DNA of 64,000 nucleotides, taken from Flavobacteriales bacterium. GTDB lineage: Bacteria; Bacteroidota; Bacteroidia; Flavobacteriales_F; PHOS-HE28. The DNA lies in the NCBI GenBank assembly GCA_016702645.1, contig JADJDP010000046.1, positions 9,741 to 73,740 on the forward strand, read 5' to 3'. The position numbers and the translations under genes are program-made. Under the pieces are notes generated by a model. It did no database searches, was not told the origin of the DNA, and was given only the letters and a program-made list of their open reading frames with translations. Of this stretch, positions 37,195-45,351 are shown in pieces; positions within the stretch are counted from its first letter, which is position 1, and each line of letters opens with the position of its first letter.

Positions 37195-37302
37195 TCGGGG
37201 CGCTTGGGGAGCCCGTGATGGATTTGATGAACGGTGGAGGCGGTGGTCGGGTGGCCCGGCTGGAGCGCATCCCACGACCACCCTTCAGGCTCCGCGAGGG
37301 CC

Positions 37303-37383
37303 TTTCGCGATCATGCAGCGTTGCTCAGCCCTCACAGAGCACTCCCGCTATGCTCGGGCTTCGTGCCTTGCCTGATCGCGAAA
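37303..37383. repeat. Long-spaced inverted repeat in the TolC/OmpA intergenic gap
   Basis: TTTCGCGATCA (37303-37313) and TGATCGCGAAA (37373-37383) are perfect 11-bp inverted copies 59 bp apart; flanks GCGAGGG and CCTCTCGC extend the pairing imperfectly. It lies in the 271-bp gap between two minus-strand genes, which otherwise holds no gene that I can support. It could fold as a large stem-loop, a terminator/attenuator for the OmpA-type gene upstream, or a relic of a repeat element. Confidence 0.4.
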
Positions 37384-37423
37384 TACCTCTCGCTCGCTTC
37401 CGAAAGTGATCTTGGGATGCGCT

Positions 37424-38653
37424 CTAGTTGCCGAGCACCTTGATCTCCACCCGGCGGTTGGCCTCGCTTTCCTCCTTGTTCTTCGGGGCCGGGAAGAGCA
37501 TCTGGGCGTTACCGATACCCACATAGGAAAGTCGCTCAGGTTCCACCTCGTTCACGAGAAGGAAATCGTAGACGGTCTTCGCACGGGCCGTGCTCAGGTC
37601 GATGAACTCCTTTTTGTTCTTGAAGGTGGGGCCGTTCACATGACCTTCTATCTCGATGCGAACCTTGGGGTTCAATTGCATGAAGCGAAGCAAGAGCAAC
37701 AGCGAAGCTTCGGATTGGCGCATCACCTTGTCCTCGTTCCCCACGAAGCGGATATCGTCCAGCACGACGCGTTCACCGGCTCCTACCGGCGTGAGCTTCA
37801 CCTCCACGTTCACGACCGGCTCCGTATTGCCCTTCACCTTGGTGGTGTGGAACATGTAGCCGTTGCGCACGCATCCGATCTTGATGTTGCGGTACATGTC
37901 CATCTCATAGCTGTAGCTGCTTTTGCCCTTGGCTTCCACCACTTCGTCGAAACGCATGCCGTCTATGGTGAGGTTCGCATCGATGGGCTTGCCTGTCTTC
38001 GCGTCCACAATGGTGATCACGAGTTGTTGTTTTTGCTTCTTCTCCTCAGGTTCGGGCGGTGGCGGAGGAGGATCGTAGTGGAAGCGGATGGTGTAGCCGG
38101 CGAGCGGCCTGTCCTGGTAATCGATCACCAAGTAAAAGAGTTCGCCTTGCTGCACTTCAATACCCCTGCTGAAGCTGCTTCCCACCCCGCTTCGGATGAA
38201 GTCGTCCGGTGCGTCCTTCCGAAGTCCACAGATGGAACGGTTGGACTTGTCGTTCCGGGAGATATTGCTGCGGATCGGTGCCACCTGTTTGGCTGCGAGC
38301 TTGTCGCAAATACCGGGCACTGCACCTTGGAAGATCAAAAAGTCGATATCGTCCTCGATGTTGTCCGGGATGATATCGAAGGTGAGGGTTGTGGTGGCGG
38401 GCGAACGGAACTTGTACCATGTGGTGTGGTGTTCGCGCTCGAACCACTGCGTGTGGTCGCTCGGATTCTCCTTGATCTCCAGCTTGTTCCCGAAACCACG
38501 CACCGCAGCCGGTTGGTGGTAGATGGAATCATTGATGGAAATGGCCCCTGTGCAATCACCATTGTCCTGCGTGAGAACGCCTTGTGCATGCACGGTTAAG
38601 CCGTGTGCGAGAACGCACACTACCACGACCGAACGGATCCGTTCCACTATCAC
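37424..38653 (-). CDS. OmpA-family C-terminal peptidoglycan-binding protein
   Basis: 409 residues: signal peptide (VVVVCVLAHGLTVHAQ), a beta-sandwich N-terminal domain resembling pre-peptidase/jelly-roll modules (WYKFRSPATTTLTFDIIPDNIEDDIDFLIF), a PPPPPPEPEEKK linker near 195-210, a carboxypeptidase-regulatory-like stretch (VDAKTGKPIDANLTIDG), and an OmpA_C domain (LLLLRFMQLNPKVRIEIEGHVNG...LSTARAKTVYDFLL...YVGIGNAQMLFP...EANRRVEIKVL). The OmpA_C domain binds peptidoglycan, so it probably tethers a periplasmic or outer-membrane complex to the wall. This layout is common in Bacteroidota near gliding/T9SS-related functions, but no specific role can be named. Confidence 0.88.
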   Translation of the reverse strand: MIVERIRSVVVVCVLAHGLTVHAQGVLTQDNGDCTGAISINDSIYHQPAAVRGFGNKLEIKENPSDHTQWFEREHHTTWYKFRSPATTTLTFDIIPDNIEDDIDFLIFQGAVPGICDKLAAKQVAPIRSNISRNDKSNRSICGLRKDAPDDFIRSGVGSSFSRGIEVQQGELFYLVIDYQDRPLAGYTIRFHYDPPPPPPEPEEKKQKQQLVITIVDAKTGKPIDANLTIDGMRFDEVVEAKGKSSYSYEMDMYRNIKIGCVRNGYMFHTTKVKGNTEPVVNVEVKLTPVGAGERVVLDDIRFVGNEDKVMRQSEASLLLLLRFMQLNPKVRIEIEGHVNGPTFKNKKEFIDLSTARAKTVYDFLLVNEVEPERLSYVGIGNAQMLFPAPKNKEESEANRRVEIKVLGN

Positions 38654-38679
38654 GGCCCGTGCATACGACCGAAAAGGGG

Positions 38680-41136
38680 CTAAGGTTCGTAGCCGAGGTT
38701 GCTACCCAGCCAGCGTTCCATGTCGTTCGCTTCCAGCCCTTTCCGGCGCGCCATATCGATCACTTGGTCGCGGCCTACACGCCCCACGCCGAAGTACTTG
38801 GAACGAGGGTGTGCGAAATACCAGCCGCTCACGGCTGCTGCGGGCGACATGGCCAGTCCTTCCGTGAGGACGATGCCGGTATGCTGGGTGGCATCGAGCA
38901 AGCGGAAAAGCTCGGGCTTCTCGGTGTGGTCCGGGCAGGCGGGGTAGCCCGGCGCAGGGCGAATGCCGTCGTACGCTTCCTTGATCAACTCATCGTTGCT
39001 CAGGCTCTCCTGAGTTGCATAGCCCCAAAGCTCCTTGCGCACCACTTCATGCAACTTCTCAGCGAAGGCTTCCGCCAAACGATCCGCTAATGCCTTCAAG
39101 AGGATGGCGCTGTAGTCGTCGTGCTTGTCTTCGAAGCGCTTCACTCGTTCGTCCACTCCATGTCCCGTGGTGACCGCGAAACCACCAAGATGGTCCAAGC
39201 CCGCGTTCTTGGGCGCGATGAAATCGGCCAGTGCATTGTACGGTACGCCCGGCGCTTTTTTCGATTGCTGGCGCATGGTCTGGAAGCGACCGATGACCTT
39301 CGAGCGCGATGCATCGGAGTACAGATCGATGTCATCGTCATCAACCGCGTTGGCTGGCCAGATGGCCGCCACCCCATGGGCCTGCAACCATTGCTCCTTC
39401 ACGATCCGGTCGAGCATCTTCAAGGCATCGTTATGCAGGCGCGTGGCTTCAACGCCAACTACCGCATCGGTGAGGATCGCCGGGTACTTGCCCGCGAGTT
39501 CCCAAGCCATGAAGAAGGGCGTCCAGTCGATGTACGGCACCAGCTTCTCCAAAGGATAGTTGCGGTAAGCGAACACGCCCGTGCTCTTGGGAGCCACCGG
39601 CGGTTCACCTGCCCAGTCGATGGTGAACTTCCGCTGTCGGGCTTCCGATAGCGGCACGTACTCCTTTTCCCGTTGGTGCCCCTCGTACTGGGTGCGAACC
39701 TTGGCGTATTCGTCCCTGATGGATGCCTCGAACTTCTCCCGTTCGTTGTCGCTGAAGAGGTTGTTGACCACGGGCACACTGCGACTGGCATCGATCACAT
39801 GCACCACCGGCTTGCTATAGTGGGGCGCGATCCGCACGGCAGTGTGAACGCGTGATGTTGTTGCGCCGCCAATGAGCAACGGTGTCTCGAAGCCTTCGCG
39901 CTCCATCTCCTTCGCCACATGCACCATCTCATCGAGCGAGGGTGTGATCAATCCGCTGAGGCCGATGATGTCCACCTTCATCTCGCGTGCGGTCTTGAGG
40001 ATGGTCGCGCTCTGCACCATCACACCCAGATCGATCACCTGCCAACCGTTGCACGCGAGGATCACACCCACGATGTTCTTGCCGATGTCATGCACGTCGC
40101 CTTTCACGGTGGCGAGCAGGACCTTCTTCGCACCCTCGCGTTGTGTACCCAGTACTTGTGTTGCCTTCTTTGCTTCCAGGAACGGCTCCAGGTAGGCGAC
40201 GGAGCGCTTCATCACGCGGGCGCTCTTCACCACCTGCGGAAGGAACATCTTTCCCGATCCGAACAGATCGCCAACGACGGTCATGCCTGCCATCAGCGGT
40301 CCTTCGATGACGAGGACGGGTTCCTCGTACTTGACCCGCGCCTCCTCCGTATCCGCCTCTATGAACTCCGTGATGCCGTGGACCAGCGCATGCTTAAAGG
40401 CAGTATGAATGGCCTCGCGCACGGGCTCGTTCCCGCGGAAGCTGAAACTCACGTTGCTAACACCTCCACTGACCAAAGCACCTGGCAGGTTCTGTTTGAT
40501 CCAGCGCACTGCCTCGATGTAGTCGATGGCGTAGCGGTCGTGCTCGCTCATCCCCGTGGCCACCGTGAGGATGTTCGGGTCGATGATGATGTCGTGCGGC
40601 GGGAAGCCCGCCTTCTTGATGAGCAGGTCGTAGACGCGCTGTGCGATCTGGATGCGGCGCTCGTAGTTGTCCGCCTGGCCTTGCTCATCGAAGCACATGA
40701 CCACGGTAGCGGCACCCAGCCGACGGATGATCTTCGCTTGTCGCAGGAATTCTTCTTCGCCTTCCTTCAAGCTGATGCTGTTGGCAATGCCCTTTCCCTG
40801 CAAACACTTCAGCCCTGCTTCGATCACGCTGAACTTGGACGAGTCCACCATCACAGGCACGCGTGCGATGTCGGGTTCCGCCGCAATGAGGTTGAGCAAC
40901 TTGGTCATGGCCTGCACGCCATCGATCAGGCCTTCATCCATGTTCACGTCGATGACCTGTGCTCCGTTCTCCACCTGCTGGCGGGCGACGTTCACGGCTT
41001 CATCGTACTTGCCTTCCTTGATCAACTTCCGGAAGGCCGCGCTACCGGTGACGTTCGTGCGTTCGCCGATGTTGACGAAGTTGGCACCTTTGAAAATGCG
41101 GAGCGGTTCGAGACCGCTGTAGTTCGGGATGCTCAT
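38680..41136 (-). CDS. metH: Methionine synthase, folate/cobalamin/activation half of split MetH
   Basis: 818 residues with three of the four MetH modules: pterin-binding domain (ANFVNIGERTNVTGSAAF, MVDSSKFSVIEAGL), cobalamin cap and B12 domain with the ligand-His motif DVHDIGKN and IIGLSGLITPSLDEM, and the SAM-dependent reactivation domain (RPAPGYPACPDHTEK, TEGLAMSPAAAVSGWYFAHP). It transfers methyl from 5-methyl-THF to homocysteine via cobalamin. The homocysteine-binding module is encoded separately by the preceding gene, with an ATGA overlap (41133-41136). A two-gene MetH is frequent in Bacteroidota. The operon is preceded by a SAM-I riboswitch. Confidence 0.96.
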   Translation of the reverse strand: MSIPNYSGLEPLRIFKGANFVNIGERTNVTGSAAFRKLIKEGKYDEAVNVARQQVENGAQVIDVNMDEGLIDGVQAMTKLLNLIAAEPDIARVPVMVDSSKFSVIEAGLKCLQGKGIANSISLKEGEEEFLRQAKIIRRLGAATVVMCFDEQGQADNYERRIQIAQRVYDLLIKKAGFPPHDIIIDPNILTVATGMSEHDRYAIDYIEAVRWIKQNLPGALVSGGVSNVSFSFRGNEPVREAIHTAFKHALVHGITEFIEADTEEARVKYEEPVLVIEGPLMAGMTVVGDLFGSGKMFLPQVVKSARVMKRSVAYLEPFLEAKKATQVLGTQREGAKKVLLATVKGDVHDIGKNIVGVILACNGWQVIDLGVMVQSATILKTAREMKVDIIGLSGLITPSLDEMVHVAKEMEREGFETPLLIGGATTSRVHTAVRIAPHYSKPVVHVIDASRSVPVVNNLFSDNEREKFEASIRDEYAKVRTQYEGHQREKEYVPLSEARQRKFTIDWAGEPPVAPKSTGVFAYRNYPLEKLVPYIDWTPFFMAWELAGKYPAILTDAVVGVEATRLHNDALKMLDRIVKEQWLQAHGVAAIWPANAVDDDDIDLYSDASRSKVIGRFQTMRQQSKKAPGVPYNALADFIAPKNAGLDHLGGFAVTTGHGVDERVKRFEDKHDDYSAILLKALADRLAEAFAEKLHEVVRKELWGYATQESLSNDELIKEAYDGIRPAPGYPACPDHTEKPELFRLLDATQHTGIVLTEGLAMSPAAAVSGWYFAHPRSKYFGVGRVGRDQVIDMARRKGLEANDMERWLGSNLGYEP

Positions 41137-42134
41137 GCGAGGACAGGCAGAGGTCGGGGTTTGTGCTTCTTCGCCTCAGCAGCAAGGGCGGCGATGTGCG
41201 GAGGTGTGGTACCGCAGCACCCGCCCACCACGTTCACCCAGCCGCTGGCCATGAACTCACCGACGAGCTTGGCTGTGACCTCCGGTGATTCGCGGTACTC
41301 GCCCATCTGATCGGGAAGCCCGGCGTTCGGATACACGCTCGTCCGACAGGTCGCTTGTTCGGCGATCACCTCCAGATAGGGACGCATCTGTGCAGCACCC
41401 AAGGCGCAGTTGAGGCCCATGCTGAACAACGGCACATGCGCCATGCTGATCAGGAACGCATCGATGGTCTGTCCGCTCAACGTGCGGCCGCTGGCATCGG
41501 TGATGGTAACACTGCACATGAGCGGAACACGCGTGCCGCGCTTCTCGAACACTTCCTCGATCGCATAGAAAGCGGCCTTGGCGTTGAGCGTATCGAAGAT
41601 CGTTTCCACCAGCAAGAGATCCACGCCTCCATCGAGCAACGCATCCACCTGTTCCGAATACGCTTTGACAAGATCGTCGAAGGTCACGGCGCGGTAACCG
41701 GGGTCGTTCACGTCCGGACTCAGTGACGCGGTCTTGTTCATGGGTCCAATGGCACCCGCAACAAAGCGAGGACGCGATGGGTCCAAAGCCGTGTACTTCG
41801 CGCAAGCCTCCTTGGCAAGCTGGGCACTTCGCACGTTCAATTCGCGTACCAACGGCTCGCATTGATGCTCACCCTGCGCAATGCTCGTAGCGCTGAAGGT
41901 GTTGGTCTCCACGATGTCGGCGCCAGCCTCCAGGTATTGCTCGTGGATCAAGCGGATGGCTTCCGGTCGCGAGAGCGAAAGCAATTCGTTGTTCCCCTTC
42001 AGCAGGATCGGATGCTCCTCCATGCCTTTCGGATGGAAGTCCTCCTCGGTGAGGCCAAGGCGTTGGATCATGGTCCCCATGGCGCCATCCAGCACCAGGA
42101 TCCGTTCTTCTGCGAGTTGTTCTATCGTCTTCAT
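41133..42134 (-). CDS. metH: Methionine synthase, homocysteine-binding half of split MetH
   Basis: 333 residues; a (beta/alpha)8 homocysteine S-methyltransferase domain. ILVLDGAMGTMIQRLGLTEEDFH is the MetH-type N-terminus, and the zinc-ligating cysteines are present (LNCALGA and VGGCCGTTPPH). The start at 42134 is chosen because the conserved N-terminus begins there and because the riboswitch terminator ends just upstream at 42144; a longer frame to 42212 would run through the terminator and cannot be right. Translationally coupled to the second half by ATGA. Confidence 0.95.
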   Translation of the reverse strand: MKTIEQLAEERILVLDGAMGTMIQRLGLTEEDFHPKGMEEHPILLKGNNELLSLSRPEAIRLIHEQYLEAGADIVETNTFSATSIAQGEHQCEPLVRELNVRSAQLAKEACAKYTALDPSRPRFVAGAIGPMNKTASLSPDVNDPGYRAVTFDDLVKAYSEQVDALLDGGVDLLLVETIFDTLNAKAAFYAIEEVFEKRGTRVPLMCSVTITDASGRTLSGQTIDAFLISMAHVPLFSMGLNCALGAAQMRPYLEVIAEQATCRTSVYPNAGLPDQMGEYRESPEVTAKLVGEFMASGWVNVVGGCCGTTPPHIAALAAEAKKHKPRPLPVLA

Positions 42135-42143
42135 TCCAGAGCA

Positions 42144-42176
42144 CAAAAAAGCCCCACCCGTGGCACCGGATGAGGC
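42144..42176 (-). terminator. Riboswitch-controlled intrinsic terminator before metH
   Basis: On the minus strand GCCTCATCCG pairs with CGGGTGGGGC (10 bp with G-U pairs), 6-nt loop, then TTTTTT. The 5' arm contains CTCATC, complementary to GATGAG, the 3' strand of riboswitch P1. So with no SAM an antiterminator can form, and with SAM bound the terminator forms. Confidence 0.88.
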
Positions 42177-42214
42177 ATGCTGCGCTGGAATTGTACACAG
42201 GGACCTGATCACGG

Positions 42215-42353
42215 CTCATCTTCTCCCTCTTTGCCGCGGTTCGACAGGCTCACCGTGACAAAGAGGAACTGGATTTGGCACCTGTCCGGGGTGGGGTACA
42301 CCGGGGGGTTGCCAAGGCTTCACAGGGCCAGTCCCTCTGCCTTTCTTGATAAG
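42215..42353 (-). ncRNA. SAM-I (S-box) riboswitch
   Basis: The minus strand shows the full S-box core: P1 5' strand CTTATC then AAGAAAGGCAGAGGGACTG, then GCCCTGTGAAGCCTTGGCAA (P2 with kink turn and P3 base), GGTGCCAAATCC (J3/4 core), a P4 arm (CCTCTTTG pairing with CAAAGAGG), and the P1 3' strand GATGAG. It binds SAM and switches transcription off through the terminator at 42144-42176, so methionine synthase is made when SAM is low. The P4 loop is unusually long and contains a dispersed palindromic repeat. Confidence 0.93.
42237..42255 (-). repeat. Dispersed palindromic repeat, copy A (inside riboswitch P4)
   Basis: On the minus strand CGGT-GAGCCTGTCGA-ACCG is a short stem-loop whose core GAGCCTGTCGAA recurs at 53259 and 53297. 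It occupies the apical part of the SAM-I P4 arm. Confidence 0.6.
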
Positions 42354-42373
42354 CGATTGGAAAGAACGCGGGG

Positions 42374-42381
42374 CGAAGATA
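42374..42381 (-). promoter_or_regulatory. -7 box variant (TATCTTCG) for the metH operon
   Basis: TATCTTCG on the minus strand, a one-base variant of TAnnTTTG, lies about 20 bp before the first riboswitch base, where a promoter for the riboswitch RNA is expected. Confidence 0.4.
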
Positions 42382-42420
42382 GCACCACGGCCTACTAGGG
42401 GGATCTCTACATTCGTCCAC

Positions 42421-43331
42421 ATGCTTACACGCGTCAAGTCCATCCTTAGACCATTCGTACCCAGCGGCCTGAGGAACTGGCGGGCCAGGGCGATACGTGC
42501 ACGGCAAAACCGTTTGGTGCGTGACACGGAGCGGATCTTCTTGAACGCCCCCAAAACCCCGGAGTGGCTTTCTCGGCAAGAGTTGGAGGCGCTCTGTGTC
42601 AAATACGCTTATACGCATTCATACGGCTATGATGCCGCATCCTTCGAGCGTAGGGGCAAGGAGCGCTCGGCGCAGATCCTGAAGGAACTTCCCGATCCGA
42701 CCTTGATGGAGTTCCTGGACCTTGCATGCATGGACGGTATGACAGCAGCAGCCTTGCAAGCACGGGGCAAGAAATGCTGGGGCGTTGATCGGGACGGAAG
42801 GTCTTTTGATGCGCGTGCTCGAGCCGCTGGGGTCCACTTGGAGGAGATGGACGCTTTGGCATTGGCCATCCCCGACGGCCGCTTCGATGTGGTGTACTCG
42901 TTCAACGCCTTCGAACACTTTGCGGACCCTGCAGCCGCCTTGAACGAAGCACTGCGTGTAACACGACCTGGAGGTTATGTCTATCTGCACTTCGGTCCGC
43001 TGTACGGTTCGGCCAAGGGTATGCACGCCTACTACCAGATACCGGTCCCGTATTGCCAGTTCCTCTTCCCGCTGGAGATGATGAACGCCTACCTACGTGA
43101 ACAGGGCAAAGGGGAACTGGACCCCAGCATTGCAACGGCTGGCCCGTGCAACGCTACCGGGATGTGTGGAACAGCGTTCTGGATCGTGCGGAGATCATCA
43201 CCAACACCGAGCACACCTACACCAGCGCGCTCGAACTCGTAGCGCAATACCCGTCCTGCTTCCGGAGCAAGACCGACCGTTTCGAGGACTTGGTCGTGAG
43301 CTCGTTCCACGTTGTATTCCGGAAGCGCTGA
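42421..43331 (+). CDS. Class I SAM-dependent methyltransferase (frameshifted)
   Basis: About 303 residues when restored. Methyltransf_11-like core: LMEFLDLACMDGMTAAALQARG (motif I, about 96-117), CWGVDRDGRSFDARARAAG, then MDALALAIPDGRFDVVYSFNAFEHFADPAAALNEALRVTRPGGYVYLHF (motifs II-III). The frame breaks at the CCCC run 43122-43125; one extra C joins GELDP to QHCNGWPVQRYRDVWNSVLD... and continues to the stop at 43331 (FHVVFRKR). Substrate unknown; the resemblance is to methyltransferases of surface-glycan clusters. It is divergent from the riboswitch-metH operon. Confidence 0.8.
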
Positions 43332-43368
43332 ATAGCACGCGGATCCGAGAAGGGTCGACGCCTAGGTC

Positions 43369-43635
43369 TCAGCCCTGCGCTCCGGCGAACTCCTTGAAGA
43401 AGGCCACGATCTTCTTCCGCAGCAGCAGGAAGAGGAGCAAATAGGGCACCGCCATCAGGTAGAGGATGCCACTATTGAGCCCTTTTCCGATGGCCTGTTC
43501 GCCACCGAAGATGCGGCCACCGCTCTCACCACTTTGCACCACGGCCTTGCACATGGCGCAGCCTTGCGCCCATGCATCCGCAGGGAGGAGGAGCACAACA
43601 GCCAGCAGGATGAGCAGAAGGATACGGTGACCCAT
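43369..43635 (-). CDS. Small CxxC membrane protein at the end of the cytochrome oxidase operon
   Basis: 88 residues: a signal peptide (LLLILLAVVLLLPADAWAQ), then GCAMCKAVVQSGESG with a CxxC at about 26-29, a linker, and one C-terminal helix (GILYLMAVPYLLLFLLL) followed by a basic tail. Small proteins like this close COX biogenesis operons in many Bacteroidota. A copper or thiol role is plausible because it follows SCO and DUF420, but unproven. The ATG at 43635 is chosen because the signal peptide starts there; a longer open frame has no support. Confidence 0.75.
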   Translation of the reverse strand: MGHRILLLILLAVVLLLPADAWAQGCAMCKAVVQSGESGGRIFGGEQAIGKGLNSGILYLMAVPYLLLFLLLRKKIVAFFKEFAGAQG

Positions 43636-43679
43636 TGGGACGGTAAATGTAATGGCGGCACCTTCGGTTGGTGCTCGGC

Positions 43680-44231
43680 TCAGTAGTAGGGCGAAATGAG
43701 CATGTACACCACCACCCCGCTGATGCTCACGTAGAGCCAGATGGGCCAGACCCGCCGGGCCATCTTCCGGTGCTCCGGATAACGCCCGGTAAGGCCCCGG
43801 TACGCGGTGAAGAGGATGAAGGGCAGGGACCCTGCGGCCAGCAAGATGTGGGTGGCAAGGATGATGTAGTACAGGACCTTGATGGCACCCTGCCCGCCGA
43901 AGGCTGTGTCCCCTGCGAAGAGATGGTGCAGGATGTAGGATACCAGGAAGAGGACCGATAGCGTCATTGCTGCCAACATCACGGCACGATGCGTGGTCCA
44001 CTTGCCAGCGCGTGCTGTGAAAAGACCCGCGATGAGCAACAGGCTCACCAGTGAATTGAGCACAGCATTGATCCGGGCGAACACATGCACGTCCAGGCCG
44101 TCCGGTGCAGGAGCCTGCACGCGGTTGAGCACCACCACGGCCAGAAAAACGACGACCGAGAAGATCCAGATGACCCGCTTCGCTTTCGGCTCGGCAACGT
44201 TCAGGCTTGCTTTGGGATAAGGGGCGCGCAT
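43680..44231 (-). CDS. DUF420 membrane protein (cytochrome oxidase assembly-associated)
   Basis: 183 residues, five predicted helices (VIWIFSVVVFLAVVVLN, INAVLNSLVSLLLIAGLF, AVMLAAMTLSVLFLVSYI, VLYYIILATHILLAAGSLPFIL, VWPIWLYVSISGVVVYML). DUF420/CtaM-like proteins have conserved helix-embedded histidines, seen here as LHHLFAG and ATHILLA, and are implicated in heme-copper oxidase maturation in other bacteria. It lies 5 bp after the SCO gene in the same unit. The ATG at 44231 is preferred over upstream alternatives that overlap SCO. Confidence 0.85.
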   Translation of the reverse strand: MRAPYPKASLNVAEPKAKRVIWIFSVVVFLAVVVLNRVQAPAPDGLDVHVFARINAVLNSLVSLLLIAGLFTARAGKWTTHRAVMLAAMTLSVLFLVSYILHHLFAGDTAFGGQGAIKVLYYIILATHILLAAGSLPFILFTAYRGLTGRYPEHRKMARRVWPIWLYVSISGVVVYMLISPYY

Positions 44232-44236
44232 GACGG

Positions 44237-44974
44237 TCAGCGGGAACGCAAGTCCTGGGTCTTCTCCGCCGCCTTGATCTTCTCCTCTTTCAACAACATC
44301 TTCAGGTCGGCGGCCAGCGCGTTCATACCCTCCATGGTGGTACCATCGTAATAACCACGAATGTGGCGATCCTTGTCCACGAGCACGAATTGCTCCGAGT
44401 GGAGGAAACCATCCGGTGCCATCACATCCTCCTTCGCAGCGAGGTAATACCCCTCGGCTCCTTGCAAGTAGATATCGGCCTTGGCCCCGGTGAGGAACTT
44501 CCAACGCGCGGTGTCCGCCTGCAACTTGCGCGCATAGGTGTCCAGCACCTCCGGAGTGTCGAACTCGGGATCGACCGTGTGGCTTAGGAAGACCACATCC
44601 TTGTACGCGGCATCGTCCAACTTCAACTGGAGCTGCTGCATTTGCACGCTCATCTTCGGGCAGATGGTCGTGCAGCGGGTGAAGAAGAAGTCCACCACGA
44701 GGATCTTCCCTTCCACGTGCTTATCCGTGAAGGGCTTACCATAACGATCGATGAAGCTGAAGGGAGGAACCGTGGCGTAGATGGTGTCCACCATTTGGAC
44801 GCCGTTACGGGTTACCACCACCGTTTCACGCGGCCCGAAGTAGGGCAGGTAACTGAAGTGGTGCTTGGTAAGGCCGAACCACGGGGAAAAGAACAGGAAA
44901 AGGCTGAGAACGAAGGCGCCGATGCCCCCGAGGATCAAGATCTTCTTCTTGCGGCCCGCAGGCTCGGACAGCAT
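44237..44974 (-). CDS. SCO1/SenC-family copper chaperone for cytochrome oxidase
   Basis: 245 residues. N-terminal membrane anchor (ILILGGIGAFVLSLFLFFSPWFGL), then a thioredoxin-fold domain with the copper-binding CxxxC in TRCTTICPKM (about 100-109) and the distal His in DGFLHSEQFVLVDKDRHIRGYYDG. SCO proteins load the CuA site of cytochrome c oxidase. Tight spacing with the subunit IV gene (1 bp) and DUF420 (5 bp) fits one biogenesis operon. Confidence 0.94.
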   Translation of the reverse strand: MLSEPAGRKKKILILGGIGAFVLSLFLFFSPWFGLTKHHFSYLPYFGPRETVVVTRNGVQMVDTIYATVPPFSFIDRYGKPFTDKHVEGKILVVDFFFTRCTTICPKMSVQMQQLQLKLDDAAYKDVVFLSHTVDPEFDTPEVLDTYARKLQADTARWKFLTGAKADIYLQGAEGYYLAAKEDVMAPDGFLHSEQFVLVDKDRHIRGYYDGTTMEGMNALAADLKMLLKEEKIKAAEKTQDLRSR

Positions 44975-44975
44975 C

Positions 44976-45347
44976 TCAGAGGTAGTTCTCCCAGAGATAG
45001 TTCACGTACTGGGATTCCCAGATCGCGATGAAGACCAAGTACAGGATGAACAGCGCATAGGGCAGCAGGATGATCGCGCGGATGTTCCGGCGCTCATCGC
45101 CCAAGTGCATGAAGGTCATGACGATGTAGGTGGCCTTCACAAGGGTGAGCACCACATAGGTCCACTTGATCATGTTCCAAGCACTCGGCTCGAACCACTC
45201 CTTCCAATAGGCGCCAAGGGTAACCTCCACCGTGGTGACCACGGCCAGGAACAAGGTCACCAGCCAGATCTTCCGGCGGATCTTGCGGCCTTCCTCTTCG
45301 CTGTGGTGTGCGTCGAGGCTGTATTCGATGATGTCGTCGCGCTCCAT
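44976..45347 (-). CDS. Cytochrome c oxidase subunit IV-like protein
   Basis: 123 residues starting at MERDDIIEYSLDAHHSEEEG. Three helices (IWLVTLFLAVVTTVEVTLGAY, MIKWTYVVLTLVKATYIVMTFMHLGDE, ILLPYALFILYLVFIAIW). The KATYIVMTFMHLGDE segment matches the prokaryotic COX4/CoxD/CyoD family, small subunits that stabilise the oxidase core. It sits 4 bp after the subunit III gene and 1 bp before SCO. Confidence 0.9.
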   Translation of the reverse strand: MERDDIIEYSLDAHHSEEEGRKIRRKIWLVTLFLAVVTTVEVTLGAYWKEWFEPSAWNMIKWTYVVLTLVKATYIVMTFMHLGDERRNIRAIILLPYALFILYLVFIAIWESQYVNYLWENYL

Positions 45348-45351
45348 GCGA

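Noticed and set aside
37406..38599. 397-codon plus-strand frame opposite the OmpA-family gene
   Set aside because: Antisense shadow of a gene with signal peptide and OmpA_C domain.
42135..42212. N-terminal extension of the homocysteine-binding MetH half to 42212
   Set aside because: It would translate through the riboswitch terminator, and the conserved N-terminus begins at 42134.
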